DNA of 64,000 bases from Bacteroidota bacterium (GTDB lineage Bacteria > Bacteroidota > Bacteroidia > UBA8524): the NCBI GenBank assembly GCA_008933805.1, contig WBUH01000016.1, positions 44,215-108,214 of the forward strand. The letters run 5' to 3'. Shown here one piece after another: positions 53,014 through 61,834 of the stretch. Positions within the stretch are counted from its first letter, which is position 1; each line of letters starts with the position of its first letter. Made by a program: the position numbers and the translations under genes. A model generated the notes under the pieces. The model did not search any database and had not been told where the DNA came from. It was given only the letters and a program-made list of their open reading frames with translations.

Positions 53014-53047
53014 GGCCGGATGTGCAATGTGCACACCGGCCTTTTTT
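53014..53047 (+). terminator. Rho-independent terminator of the propeller gene
   Basis: GGCCGG-A-TGTGCA (53014-53026) pairs with TGCACA-CCGGCC (53030-53041) with one bulged A and a three-base loop, followed by TTTTTT. Confidence 0.9.
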
Positions 53048-53122
53048 ATTTTAAACCCTTAGCCTTGTTTTGGGTGTTACAACTTTTTAGCCTTATTGTT
53101 GTTGATTATTTCAAAACACCCC

Positions 53123-53917
53123 ATGTTGTATCATAAAGTTTATAGCCATGCCACATCACCTGTATGGGTAGTTTTTGTGCACGGCGCAGGGGGAAGCTCA
53201 AATGTTTGGTACAAACAGGTAAAAGACTTTAAAACCCACTTTAATGTATTGCTGATTGACTTGCGCGGACACGGTAAATCGCAAAATGTGTTTAGCGAGG
53301 TTTGGCAAAGCAAATACACGTTTGAAGATGTGAGTAAAGATGTGCTGGATGTGCTGGATTTTTTACAGATACAAAAAGCCCATTTTGTAGGTATTTCATT
53401 AGGTACGATTATTATCAGAACAATTGCCGAAATAAACCCTGAACGGATCGAATCGCTGATACTGGGTGGTGCAGTAACCCGCCTCACCATCAAATCACGC
53501 ATATTGGTTAATGTGGGCAATGCCATCAAACGCATCATCCCCTATATGTGGCTGTATAAAATTTATGCGTGGATATTGTTGCCCAAAGCCAATCACGCAC
53601 AATCGCGCAACTTGTTTATCAAAGAAGCTAAAAACCTATATCAGAAAGAGTTTTTACGCTGGTTTAAACTCACAAAAGATTTAAACCCGTTGCTGAAACT
53701 GTTTCGTGAAAAGCCCTTGCACTTACCCATTTTTTATGTGATGGGCGAAGAAGATTATATGTTTTTGGAACCTGTGCACGAAATGGTAAAAACCCACCTT
53801 AACAGTACCCTGTATGTGATTGAAAATTGCGGCCATGTGGTGAATGTAGAACGTCCCGAAGTGTTTAACAATGTTGCAATAGAGTACATCACTACCTTTG
53901 AAGGCCGCGCAACATAA
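53123..53917 (+). CDS. Alpha/beta hydrolase
   Basis: 264 residues from the ATG at 53123. The fold motifs are clear: oxyanion HGAGGSS, LLIDLRGHGKS, nucleophile elbow GISLGT, the acidic residue in MGEEDYMF and the catalytic His in GHVVNVERP. These are the elements of a typical intracellular esterase/peptidase-like hydrolase; the substrate is unknown. The upstream TTG at 53096 would add nine residues without clear benefit. Confidence 0.92.
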   Translation: MLYHKVYSHATSPVWVVFVHGAGGSSNVWYKQVKDFKTHFNVLLIDLRGHGKSQNVFSEVWQSKYTFEDVSKDVLDVLDFLQIQKAHFVGISLGTIIIRTIAEINPERIESLILGGAVTRLTIKSRILVNVGNAIKRIIPYMWLYKIYAWILLPKANHAQSRNLFIKEAKNLYQKEFLRWFKLTKDLNPLLKLFREKPLHLPIFYVMGEEDYMFLEPVHEMVKTHLNSTLYVIENCGHVVNVERPEVFNNVAIEYITTFEGRAT

Positions 53918-53988
53918 GCATTTCAAACACTTATTACGCATTTCTATTAATCCTGCGGTGGCTTAATGCCTTTTTAACTCATATTGCT

Positions 53989-53996
53989 TAGATTTG
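53989..53996 (+). promoter_or_regulatory. -7 element TAGATTTG for the pair at 54003-55171
   Basis: Exact TAnnTTTG ending six bases before the ATG at 54003, predicting a very short or absent leader. Confidence 0.55.
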
Positions 53997-54002
53997 CTAT
54001 TA

Positions 54003-54689
54003 ATGAAAAAGTTTGCCTATATACTATCGGTGGTGGGGGCATTTATAGCCCTGCAAAGCGGGTTGTATGCGCAAAACAAAAAATACACCCTTACAGGCAC
54101 CATTTACGACTCGCTATCGGCCAGTCCGATTACCAAAGCACACGTGCTTATTTCGGGCACAAAATTCTCTGACAGTTCAAAAACCGACGGCACATTTAAG
54201 ATTGACGACTTAGTGCCCGGCACTAACAACCTTATAGTTTCAGCAAAAGGCTACGACACAAGCATTGTGCGTTTTGAAATACGCAAAAACATGAAGCTGA
54301 ATGTGAAGTTGATGCCGCGCCCTAAAGATACTGTTGCCGCTGCTCCCAAAAAGGACTCTGCGGCCAAGGCTGACAGTGTGAAGAAAAACCAACCTGCACC
54401 TGAAAAGGCTGAAAAAAAACAAAAGGAGAAAAAGAAAAGACAAAGCCTTACTGATGCCGACAAAGAACAATTGCGGGTACTGATTGAAGATGTAATTTTT
54501 TCTAAATCAATATATTTTCAGAGAATAAAGGACAAAAAGAAAAGTGTTTGGCTATCGGGCAGCTTTTCTATTGATACCGGATATTTATACGAGTTTGAGG
54601 CAAAATTCTCAAAGAAACCCGAAGGCGGTTTTGAGTTATTATGGCTTGAATTTGAAATGAAAGGCCGAAACATGAACGGGCCACAATGA
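54003..54689 (+). CDS. Secreted carboxypeptidase-regulatory-domain protein
   Basis: 228 residues from the ATG at 54003, which opens a signal peptide (KKFAYILSVVGAFIALQSGLYA). A carboxypeptidase-regulatory/Ig-like domain at about 30-105 (LTGTIYDSLSASPITKAHVLI; SSKTDGTFKIDDL) is followed by a Lys/Ala-rich linker (about 110-150) and a C-terminal folded part (about 155-228, ending GGFELLWLEFEMKG). The last four bases overlap the Rieske gene, so the two are cotranscribed. Function unknown; such regulatory domains are usually part of envelope or TonB-linked proteins. Confidence 0.75.
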   Translation: MKKFAYILSVVGAFIALQSGLYAQNKKYTLTGTIYDSLSASPITKAHVLISGTKFSDSSKTDGTFKIDDLVPGTNNLIVSAKGYDTSIVRFEIRKNMKLNVKLMPRPKDTVAAAPKKDSAAKADSVKKNQPAPEKAEKKQKEKKKRQSLTDADKEQLRVLIEDVIFSKSIYFQRIKDKKKSVWLSGSFSIDTGYLYEFEAKFSKKPEGGFELLWLEFEMKGRNMNGPQ

Positions 54690-55171
54690 CCCGTAAAGAA
54701 TTTATAGAGCTTACCGGACTTAGCATAGCGGCCTTTTGCGTTGGCTGCACTAAAATCGATTTTTTACCTCAAGAAATTGTAGCCACACAAGATACAGGCT
54801 ACCGAGATACTGCCGAGCGAAAACCCAGACCCAGCTTGCAGGGACCACATCCTCCCCCACCTCCTAAACTTGATTTTACAATAGACTTGAATAATGCCGC
54901 AAACTTTGCCTTACTAACCGACGGCGGGTTTATGCATTTTGAAACGGTAATTGTGGCCCGAACGTTTGCAGGGCAATATATAGCCGCGCAAAAAAACTGC
55001 ACCCACAACGGAGTTGAAATTAATTTTAGCGGTGCAAACAACCGCTACGAATGTCCGGGACATGGCTCGATATTTACTAATGACGGCACTGTGGTGCTTG
55101 GTCCGGCACAAACCGCACTAAAAACCTACAAAACCCAACTGAACGGCAATTTATTACGGGTGTTTGAGTAG
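54686..55171 (+). CDS. Rieske [2Fe-2S] lipoprotein
   Basis: 161 residues. The N-terminus (LTGLSIAAFCVGC) is a short hydrophobic signal with a possible lipobox Cys. A Pro-rich linker follows (PHPPPPP), then a Rieske domain with the two cluster motifs CTHNG and CPGHGSIF. Isolated Rieske proteins transfer electrons in the envelope; the partner is unclear. It is coupled by ATGA overlap to the regulatory-domain gene, and a strong hairpin terminator follows. Confidence 0.92.
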   Translation: MTRKEFIELTGLSIAAFCVGCTKIDFLPQEIVATQDTGYRDTAERKPRPSLQGPHPPPPPKLDFTIDLNNAANFALLTDGGFMHFETVIVARTFAGQYIAAQKNCTHNGVEINFSGANNRYECPGHGSIFTNDGTVVLGPAQTALKTYKTQLNGNLLRVFE

Positions 55172-55192
55172 AATTATACAGTCTAAAACAAT

Positions 55193-55232
55193 GCAGCCCG
55201 AAGAAACGTAAGTTTCTTCGGGCTGCGATTTT
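55193..55232 (+). terminator. Terminator of the Rieske operon
   Basis: A perfect 15-bp stem: GCAGCCCGAAGAAAC (55193-55207) with GTTTCTTCGGGCTGC (55212-55226), loop GTAA, then GATTTT. Confidence 0.85.
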
Positions 55233-55271
55233 ATAATCGGAAGGATGAAACCTTCTGATAAAAGAGGGATA

Positions 55272-56162
55272 CTATTTCACTTTCGCTTCAACCACGTGCA
55301 AAACATCTGCATCGCGGTGAACGTAGAATACGATCGAGCATTTATCCGCATTCCATTCGTTTTTCAACTTAATTGAAAACGATTTTTCAACTACGCGGTT
55401 CTTTTCGGGCATACCACTAACAGAAGCGGGCAACAATGGGTCTTTAAACGCAGCCATAGTCCGCAATACGTGATTGTGCACATAATTAAGTTCAATACCC
55501 TTTTTCACAGGGTCGCTGGCTAAATCTTCATCTTTTTGCGGGGTTATGATACCGCTTTCGCAGATACCCGCGCTAAAAAACGGACGCATGGTTAATGTAT
55601 CGGTAGTAAACACTGCCTTCAATTTCACATTCAATTCACGGGTGGCAGGGTCATAACTTTTCTCAATGTACAGGTTTACAGGTGTGGGCACAGCCATACG
55701 GCTTACTGCATACCCTTCCCAAGTACCTGCCGTAGGAGATTTGTGTACCCTGTCAATTGTACCAAAAGGCAAACCGCCGGGGCGTCCCACTATGTTGTAT
55801 ATCAGCAAATCGTAGTTGGTGCGCATATCCACATCTTTAGTACTATCTAAAGGAGTGGTGAACTGCGGAAAATCCCTACCGTGAATACTCAACGCAACAA
55901 TCCTGTTGGGATTACGCAGCTGCATTTCTTCGATGGCCCTATGGCCTTTGGGGCAATTACTGCAACGTGCGCCCGTTAAATCCTCAACCAATGAGTTTTT
56001 AGATTGCGGGGTTTCAGCAGCAGCAGCTATATACGTTGTATCATAAAACTGCACGGCGGGTTTAGTAAGTATCACACCGGGGTTTTCTTCTTTACAAGCA
56101 GCAAAAGCCAGCAAGGCTGCACTTGCAAAAAGGGTTTTATGTATCAATTTCATCGGTTTCAT
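55272..56162 (-). CDS. Omp28-related outer membrane lipoprotein
   Basis: 296 residues. A lipoprotein signal (KTLFASAALLAFAAC) precedes the Omp28 core, whose thioredoxin-like start EDLTGARCSNCPKGH is diagnostic. The C-terminal half is beta-rich. Omp28-related proteins are outer-membrane-associated, first found in Porphyromonas, with unclear function. It follows the DUF6029 gene by 28 bases on the same strand; the two families are often neighbours, suggesting a joint outer-membrane role. Confidence 0.9.
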   Translation of the reverse strand: MKPMKLIHKTLFASAALLAFAACKEENPGVILTKPAVQFYDTTYIAAAAETPQSKNSLVEDLTGARCSNCPKGHRAIEEMQLRNPNRIVALSIHGRDFPQFTTPLDSTKDVDMRTNYDLLIYNIVGRPGGLPFGTIDRVHKSPTAGTWEGYAVSRMAVPTPVNLYIEKSYDPATRELNVKLKAVFTTDTLTMRPFFSAGICESGIITPQKDEDLASDPVKKGIELNYVHNHVLRTMAAFKDPLLPASVSGMPEKNRVVEKSFSIKLKNEWNADKCSIVFYVHRDADVLHVVEAKVK

Positions 56163-56190
56163 AATCAGCTAAATATACAGACTATTATTT

Positions 56191-57861
56191 TTAAAAAGAA
56201 GTTGTAACAGCCACACGTACTCCGTTAAATGCAGGCTCAATACGGCAAATACCACCGGTACAGTTTACGCCCGCTACTTGCTTTTTGTACTCAGCCACAA
56301 AACGGGTACGGCCTTCTTGATAGGCGGCAAAAACAGTGTAATAATGTATCTGCTCGTTTGAGATAAGTTCTTGCGGAGTACCGGGGGTACGCACAGGCGC
56401 AGTGTTTACCATATCTCCTACGGCAAACGAAAGTTTGGGGGCTATGTTGTATTCAATCAGCGCGTTTACAAAGCTACCTTGGTCTTGTTGGGTTTGAAGG
56501 TATTGCCACTCTAAACGCAACGATTGCTTACGGCTAATTTTGTAGTTAAACTCGCCAAAAGGGGTAAGCGTTTGCACATCGGGTGCTGATGTGTTCAACT
56601 CATATATTTTTTGGTTGTAGAAGATGGTTTGAAAACCCAACGTCATTTTAAAATTTTTGTTGAATTTGTGGTTCACATCAACATACACCTCCCTAAACAA
56701 CTTAGTTGTTTTGCCGGGCTGCACCCCGTTGCTTTGCACATACGAGAAGTTACCCGTCACAGTGGTATTTTTTTCAGGAGTCAGCGTAAAATCGGCTTGT
56801 ATGCCTTCCTCTCCTAATTCTTGAGCAAACGGATTGTAACGAGCCAATAAACGATAGGTATTTTGACGGGTTAACGCTGGCATATAAGTAACAATGCCGT
56901 TTAGCAACACGTTATAAGGTGAACTGCGGAATTGGTACTTATCAATTTTGCGACCTTGTACATTGATACCAAAGCCTTTGGTTGAATACGAAATATTGCC
57001 CAACAACACCTTGCCTTGCGAAGAATATAAATCGGTAGAAAGGTTATTGCGCAATGCTTCTTGGGTTTTGTGAGCGTACTCAAAGTACATGCTCACTTTC
57101 TCAAACAAGTTAATGGTGGTATATCCTGTAAAAGCGTAGGTATTGTATTTGGGAATAAACCTTCTTTCAAGCGGCATACCGTTTATTTCGGTTACCAACT
57201 GGCTCATGGTACCATCGTCCAAAGTACGGTTAACTGCGCCCGCACCTACGTTTAGGTTTATTTTTCCTGACAGGCGGAATCCCTTCTCTGCATTAACACC
57301 CGAAAGGGCTTGCTTTGAAAAGTTGAAACGGCTATCCTCTAAGGTAGTGGCATTAAAAAAGCCTTTTTGGTTCCCCACAAAAGCCTTCACAAAAAAGTTA
57401 TCGCTAAGGGTATATTTCACCCTTACCCCTTGCACGGCATAATCAATACCGATAAGTCGGTCTTCAAATGCACGGAACACCAATCCTGCACCAATTTGAT
57501 CGTAAAACGAACCTACGGTAAAGTTTAGCTTTCCTACATCTTTGCTGATGCTCCAAAACCCGATACCGTGGTTGCTGTATGAAGCTAACGGAGCTAACAG
57601 GTTTGAGTTTGAAAAGAAATCGTAACGAAAGTTAAAATCGAAGCCTTTTACCTTGTAATTAAGAAACAGAAAACTTTCGTTGCTTGATAATTGCCTGGTG
57701 TATTGCGGCGGCAACTGACCCAATTTATCATCTTTAATAAAGAAGTTGCTGCCGGTTTGAAAATTACCTGTAAGCTGCCCGAAATCGGGCTTTTGGTCTT
57801 GTGCTGAAACATTGGCGAAGTAAGAAAGCAGTAAAAAGGCGGGTAGTATTTTCTTTAGCAC
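56191..57861 (-). CDS. DUF6029 family outer membrane beta-barrel protein
   Basis: 556 residues. After a signal peptide (KKILPAFLLLSYFANVSA) the whole chain is alternating hydrophobic beta strands ending in Phe (ANDF-like terminal VTTSF), the mark of an outer-membrane barrel. It matches the DUF6029 group by its overall sequence, for example FNFRYDFFSNSNLL and RLIGIDYAVQGVRVKY. Substrate unknown. It is coupled to the Omp28 gene and preceded by a 17-base palindrome at 57894-57910 that could be an operator. Confidence 0.88.
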   Translation of the reverse strand: MLKKILPAFLLLSYFANVSAQDQKPDFGQLTGNFQTGSNFFIKDDKLGQLPPQYTRQLSSNESFLFLNYKVKGFDFNFRYDFFSNSNLLAPLASYSNHGIGFWSISKDVGKLNFTVGSFYDQIGAGLVFRAFEDRLIGIDYAVQGVRVKYTLSDNFFVKAFVGNQKGFFNATTLEDSRFNFSKQALSGVNAEKGFRLSGKINLNVGAGAVNRTLDDGTMSQLVTEINGMPLERRFIPKYNTYAFTGYTTINLFEKVSMYFEYAHKTQEALRNNLSTDLYSSQGKVLLGNISYSTKGFGINVQGRKIDKYQFRSSPYNVLLNGIVTYMPALTRQNTYRLLARYNPFAQELGEEGIQADFTLTPEKNTTVTGNFSYVQSNGVQPGKTTKLFREVYVDVNHKFNKNFKMTLGFQTIFYNQKIYELNTSAPDVQTLTPFGEFNYKISRKQSLRLEWQYLQTQQDQGSFVNALIEYNIAPKLSFAVGDMVNTAPVRTPGTPQELISNEQIHYYTVFAAYQEGRTRFVAEYKKQVAGVNCTGGICRIEPAFNGVRVAVTTSF

Positions 57862-57893
57862 GGTGGTATAGGTTTTTAACTGTGTGAAAAGAC

Positions 57894-57910
57894 TTTCAAT
57901 ATTATTGAAA
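57894..57910. promoter_or_regulatory. Perfect palindrome upstream of the DUF6029-Omp28 operon
   Basis: TTTCAATA-T-TATTGAAA, two perfect eight-base arms, 33 to 49 bases before the ATG at 57861. The position suits an operator or a -33-overlapping repressor site. Confidence 0.4.
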
Positions 57911-57927
57911 TGTTATAAGAAATGTCC

Positions 57928-59178
57928 TTAACCGAATAAAATTTTAAGATAGAATAAGGGGTTACTAAACTTGGCCCTCATATCCATATCTTCAAACATA
58001 CACGAAATGGTTTCTCGCAGGGTTGTGTTTTTTGATGCCTTGTTTACCACGGCATTAAACAACCACGGGTATTTGCAAAGCTTCTGCATGGTATGACTTA
58101 GCTTTAGTTCGCTCCACAAATAGCGGTACACGTCTTCATCGTAACCGGCCAGTGCATTTGCGCTAAAGTCGTTTGTTTGCAATGCCTTTTTCACAGCATC
58201 GGCAGCAAATCTTCCGCATATCATGGCATTACCGATACCTTCGCCCGTAAAAGGGTCTATCAAACTACCGGCATCGCCCGTAAGCAAAAAGCCTTCTCCG
58301 CTTATTTTCCTCTTTTTTGAGCCCAACGGTAAGCCCCACCCTAGTATTTTGCCTTCAAGTGTGGCATTTTTAAAACGGGGTGCTATTTGCGGGTTTTCAT
58401 TAATAATTTTAAGTGTCTTTTCGCGCAGGTTCACCTTTTTGGCACTTGCCGCTTTGGTTAGAATACCTGCCCCTACATTGGCCATACCGTTAGGCATGGG
58501 GAATATCCAGAAATACCCGGGCAATAATTCATCTAAAAAGTGAAGCTCGATATAGTTTTGGGGGTGCAACCCTTCAACTCCTTTATAGTAAGCACGTATG
58601 CCTCCGCAATAATGTGCGGGTTCCATTTTATGGCCTGCCAGTTTTTTGGCTACTATGCTACGGTCGCCCTCACTGCCAATCAATAGCTTGGTAAACACCG
58701 ATATTTCTTTATCCCCCTGTTTCAGTTTCAGCGCGTAACCGCCATCGGTACGGGTAGCGTCAATCAACTCAGTGCCCTGCATTAGTTGGGCGTACTCGGG
58801 GTTGATTTTGCTCACCAAAAAATTATCAAAGTCTAACCGTTTTGAGATAAAACCCGGCGCATGTTTTTCTTTGCTTAGGTCGCTCTTAAACGGTATATCA
58901 ATAAAATTATAGTTGGGCGCAACAAACTTTACGCCCCAGCTGGGGGTGTATTCATTTGGATTGGCGGCAATCTCATCGATTAGCGAAGGGTCGAGTTTTT
59001 TAAAAACCTCTACTACTTTGCCACTAAGGGCATCGCCGCAAATTTTATCGCGCGGAAAAACGGCCTTATCAATAATGATATGGGGTATTTTTTCTTTTGA
59101 CAAGAATAACGAAGTGGTGGCACCCGCAGGGCCCGCTCCGGCTATTAAAACATCGGTGGTGTAATTATACGTGCTGAT
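57928..59178 (-). CDS. Geranylgeranyl-reductase-like FAD-dependent oxidoreductase
   Basis: The first standard start (TTG at 59103) lies inside the gene; the frame extends upstream with the essential FAD motif DVLIAGAGPAGATTS. Between the in-frame TAA upstream and that motif there is no ATG, GTG or TTG. I start at ATC (59178-59176), where homologues begin and just below a -7 box (59183-59190). The full product has about 416 residues, with FAD-binding motifs GAGPAG, the pre-helix PRDKICGDALSGK, GDAGSLIDPFTGEGIG and a C-terminal helical end. Geranylgeranyl reductases hydrogenate isoprenoid chains; this family also includes other flavoenzymes, so the substrate is open. Confidence 0.75.
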   Translation of the reverse strand: MSTYNYTTDVLIAGAGPAGATTSLFLSKEKIPHIIIDKAVFPRDKICGDALSGKVVEVFKKLDPSLIDEIAANPNEYTPSWGVKFVAPNYNFIDIPFKSDLSKEKHAPGFISKRLDFDNFLVSKINPEYAQLMQGTELIDATRTDGGYALKLKQGDKEISVFTKLLIGSEGDRSIVAKKLAGHKMEPAHYCGGIRAYYKGVEGLHPQNYIELHFLDELLPGYFWIFPMPNGMANVGAGILTKAASAKKVNLREKTLKIINENPQIAPRFKNATLEGKILGWGLPLGSKKRKISGEGFLLTGDAGSLIDPFTGEGIGNAMICGRFAADAVKKALQTNDFSANALAGYDEDVYRYLWSELKLSHTMQKLCKYPWLFNAVVNKASKNTTLRETISCMFEDMDMRAKFSNPLFYLKILFG

Positions 59179-59182
59179 GGCG

Positions 59183-59190
59183 CAAAAATA
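59183..59190 (-). promoter_or_regulatory. -7 element (TATTTTTG on minus strand) for the reductase
   Basis: CAAAAATA on the plus strand, ending four bases above the assumed ATC start, again predicting an absent or very short leader. Confidence 0.45.
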
Positions 59191-59262
59191 GGGTTTTGAA
59201 TGTTATGTAGGGGATGTATTTTGAGTATTTGGACGGGCATTCAGTCAGGCATTCCACAAGCA

Positions 59263-59370
59263 TCGGAAATTCCGACGGACATAAAGTCCGCGGCTGTTAG
59301 ATTATATCACCTCGAATGGTTTAAGCCATTCGAGGTGGCACATCCAACTGAACAGCATTTTATATGCTGT
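59263..59370. other. Cluster of four stem-loops in an intergenic gap
   Basis: Four hairpins lie in a row: TCGG/CCGA (59263-59275), CGGAC/GTCCG (59276-59290), CACCTCGAATGG/CCATTCGAGGTG (59308-59337, 12 perfect pairs) and ACAGCAT/ATGCTGT (59352-59370). No credible gene occupies the gap. It could be a noncoding RNA, an attenuator, or a miniature transposable repeat; nothing here decides. Confidence 0.4.
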
Positions 59371-59398
59371 CCTCCAATTATGCCATCATGCCCAAAAA

Positions 59399-59425
59399 CA
59401 AAAAAGCGGGGTCTTACGACCCCGC
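59399..59425 (-). terminator. Terminator of the T9SS type A gene
   Basis: GCGGGGTC (59406-59413) and GACCCCGC (59418-59425) with a TTAC loop; on the minus strand TTTTTTG follows. Confidence 0.85.
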
Positions 59426-59460
59426 CCTTCGGATTAAAAGTACTTAACTACAATTGATAA

Positions 59461-61500
59461 TTATTTGCTAACCGAAACCCTGCCTGTGTATTGGGCATGG
59501 GTTGTACTTACACCTATGATGTATAAGCCGTTTTTCAAGCCTTCCAAATCAACATTCAAAATGTTATTGCCCTGTACCGCAGGCAGTGCAAGTGTTTTTA
59601 CTGCTTTGCCGGCCAAGTCGTAAATAGTTACAGTGGCTACGCCGTCCGCAGCATTTTCAAAGTTTAATGAAACGTTGTTGCTTGCGGGGTTAGGATAAAT
59701 ACCCAAAGCAACAGCAGTTGTTTCAAGTATTCCTGTTCCTGATTTTTTCAGTTTAATATCTTTACTGTTCACATCAAAGTTACCGTTGGTAGCACTTGGG
59801 TTATCACCGGTAAGAGTTACTAAATACTCCTCGCTGGGTTTGCCTATTACTTCAATGCGCACTTTGTAGCTGCCAAAAGCAAGGTTGCTAAAGCTATAAG
59901 CTCCGCCCCCATCGGTTTTAACAAACGCAACAGGGTGTCCGGCAGCAGTAAACAACAACACATCCGCCTTTTCAACAGGGTCGCCTGTTTTGTTAGCACC
60001 TACCGAAACAAGACCGCCAATAAACCCTGAGCCGCCGGGGTTAGTACCCTTAATCAATGTGATGTTGGCAACCGTGTAAGGACTGGTTGTAATAGACACA
60101 TTAGTAGCACTGCTCCACAAGCTGGCTTTAGTATGGTAAGTAGGTAAATAATTACTGTAATGGATTGATGAAGGCAACAACGCTGCTTTTACCAGATAAT
60201 TACCGGGCATCACCCTGAACATATAAGTACCAGAGTCGGTTAAATTGGTCGAGTCAATAGCAGTAAGCAATACATCGCTACCAACACTGTCGCGTTTAAT
60301 CAACCATACACGGCAAAAACCGCTGTCGATTTGAGAAGAGGTGCTATCCAAATCCACATACCCGGCAAGGAATGCACGTGGATCAATGTGAACATTTTTA
60401 CAAATGGTATCCCCACATCCCCGCACGGTATCCCATGCTGTTAAACAAACGTTGTAAGTACTATCAACCGATGCGTAATTATGGGTTGGGTATTTAGCAG
60501 TTGAAAAACTTCCATCGCCAAACGACCAATAGAATGAATTAGCAGTACTTGACCAACCAGGACTAAAGTATGCTAAGGAACCTGAAACACTATAATTAAA
60601 GTTGGTTGTGAACCCGGCACATGGATTGTAAGCAGGGCAATAAACAAAATCAATAATTACCGTATCGCGGTAATGCAAATGAGGATTATCGTTAACTATT
60701 GAGTCGCTGCGGCAATCTAAAATTGACGCATTAATTTTACCTGCCGAGTCTAACACTTTGAACCAACCTGAATACTGGCCGCTGCTATTCGTGTAAAACG
60801 TTTCGGTATGCCACCAGCCATACCAACTAGTAAATTGCGATACCACTACCGGATAACCGTTTATAGGAGTATCAATCTGGCCTTTAACAAATACACTATC
60901 GTATGCGGGCACATATAAGTATAAGGGCACTGAATCGTGACAGCCCAACAGGGTATCCCTTGACACAAAAGAAACGTTGTAGCCACCAGCTGAAGGCACT
61001 GAGAATGTGGTACCCAAGCCGTTGTATTTGCTGCCGCCCAATAGATTCCAGTAAAATTTGTTTCCGTTGGTGTTGGCATCAACTGTTATTTGCTTGGTAA
61101 ATGGATTAACAAAGCTATACACTGAAGTATAGAACTTGCTGCAACCCGTATCGCAATACCTGAAATTTAACCAAAGCGTATCGTTGTTTTTGGTTGAGTC
61201 GTAAAAGTCATTTTGGGTAAGAGTATCGTATTGGTTGCGGCAACCAACGGTGCTTACCCAAATACTACCGTAGCTGCAAGCGCCCAAATTTAAATTAGGG
61301 AAATAATAATCACCTGTAGAAGTGGTAGTGGTGCTATCAATAAAGAAACAACCTGAACCCGGGCCACCTGAAAAGGAAACCCACACCTTTTTTCCTGATA
61401 TGGCAGTATCTATGCTACCATATACGCTGACATTGTTTTGAGCCCTGCTATGTAAGGCTAAACTCAATACAGCTACCAAAGCCAATAAAATTTTTTTCAT
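59461..61500 (-). CDS. T9SS type A sorted surface protein with PKD domain
   Basis: 679 residues with a signal peptide (KKILLALVAVLSLALHSRA). Several beta-sandwich repeats follow, including segments that share NxxxxYxDTVIIDFVYC patterns. A PKD domain (about 300-370, FYWSFGDGSFST and NVCLTAWDT) comes next, then a carboxypeptidase-regulatory/SdrD-like domain (about 500-570, SFSNLAFGSYKVRIEV). It ends in a type A T9SS sorting domain (LGIYPNPASNNVSLNF to the terminal YTGRVSVSK). The product is exported across the outer membrane and probably anchored to A-LPS. Binding target unknown. Confidence 0.92.
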   Translation of the reverse strand: MKKILLALVAVLSLALHSRAQNNVSVYGSIDTAISGKKVWVSFSGGPGSGCFFIDSTTTTSTGDYYFPNLNLGACSYGSIWVSTVGCRNQYDTLTQNDFYDSTKNNDTLWLNFRYCDTGCSKFYTSVYSFVNPFTKQITVDANTNGNKFYWNLLGGSKYNGLGTTFSVPSAGGYNVSFVSRDTLLGCHDSVPLYLYVPAYDSVFVKGQIDTPINGYPVVVSQFTSWYGWWHTETFYTNSSGQYSGWFKVLDSAGKINASILDCRSDSIVNDNPHLHYRDTVIIDFVYCPAYNPCAGFTTNFNYSVSGSLAYFSPGWSSTANSFYWSFGDGSFSTAKYPTHNYASVDSTYNVCLTAWDTVRGCGDTICKNVHIDPRAFLAGYVDLDSTSSQIDSGFCRVWLIKRDSVGSDVLLTAIDSTNLTDSGTYMFRVMPGNYLVKAALLPSSIHYSNYLPTYHTKASLWSSATNVSITTSPYTVANITLIKGTNPGGSGFIGGLVSVGANKTGDPVEKADVLLFTAAGHPVAFVKTDGGGAYSFSNLAFGSYKVRIEVIGKPSEEYLVTLTGDNPSATNGNFDVNSKDIKLKKSGTGILETTAVALGIYPNPASNNVSLNFENAADGVATVTIYDLAGKAVKTLALPAVQGNNILNVDLEGLKNGLYIIGVSTTHAQYTGRVSVSK

Positions 61501-61834
61501 AAGAGTTTAATGTTTTCTTACTCACTATCACGTATGAAAAATGGCTTGGGTTGGGCTGACTATAAAAAAAAACAGGCAGGACCCCTTTTTGGCCCTGCCT
61601 GAACACCATACCAAACATTAAAAATTTTACTTACTGCATTTGTCTAAGCCACCAAATGCCCCAAAAAAATCGGGATAAACCTGTTTAATGCTCGAAAACT
61701 ATCCTTAAACATCATGAAAACGATGCAAATGATAAAATATTTTAACCATCACAGATTATTATACAAAAAAATGACAAACACTTATAAAACACCCATAAAC
61801 AGGGCAGCTTGAAAAAATTACATTATATTGAAAT
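61501..61834. other. Intergenic gap between T9SS gene and osmC-like gene
   Basis: 334 bases without a convincing gene. It holds a minus-strand terminator (61564-61601) and one possible 23-residue minus-strand frame (61715-61644, hydrophobic end FIPIFLGHLVA). No exact TAnnTTTG octamer is present near it. Confidence 0.5.
61564..61601 (-). terminator. Orphan minus-strand terminator upstream of the T9SS type A gene
   Basis: CAGGCAGG (61573-61580) and CCTGCCTG (61594-61601), with inner CC/GG pairs; on the minus strand it is followed by nine T. It lies 64 bases upstream of the T9SS start, with no minus-strand gene directly above it. Confidence 0.75.

Noticed and set aside
59200..59457. 85-residue plus-strand frame across the four-hairpin gap
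   Set aside because: It runs through palindromes and a terminator, has no promoter and no recognisable content.
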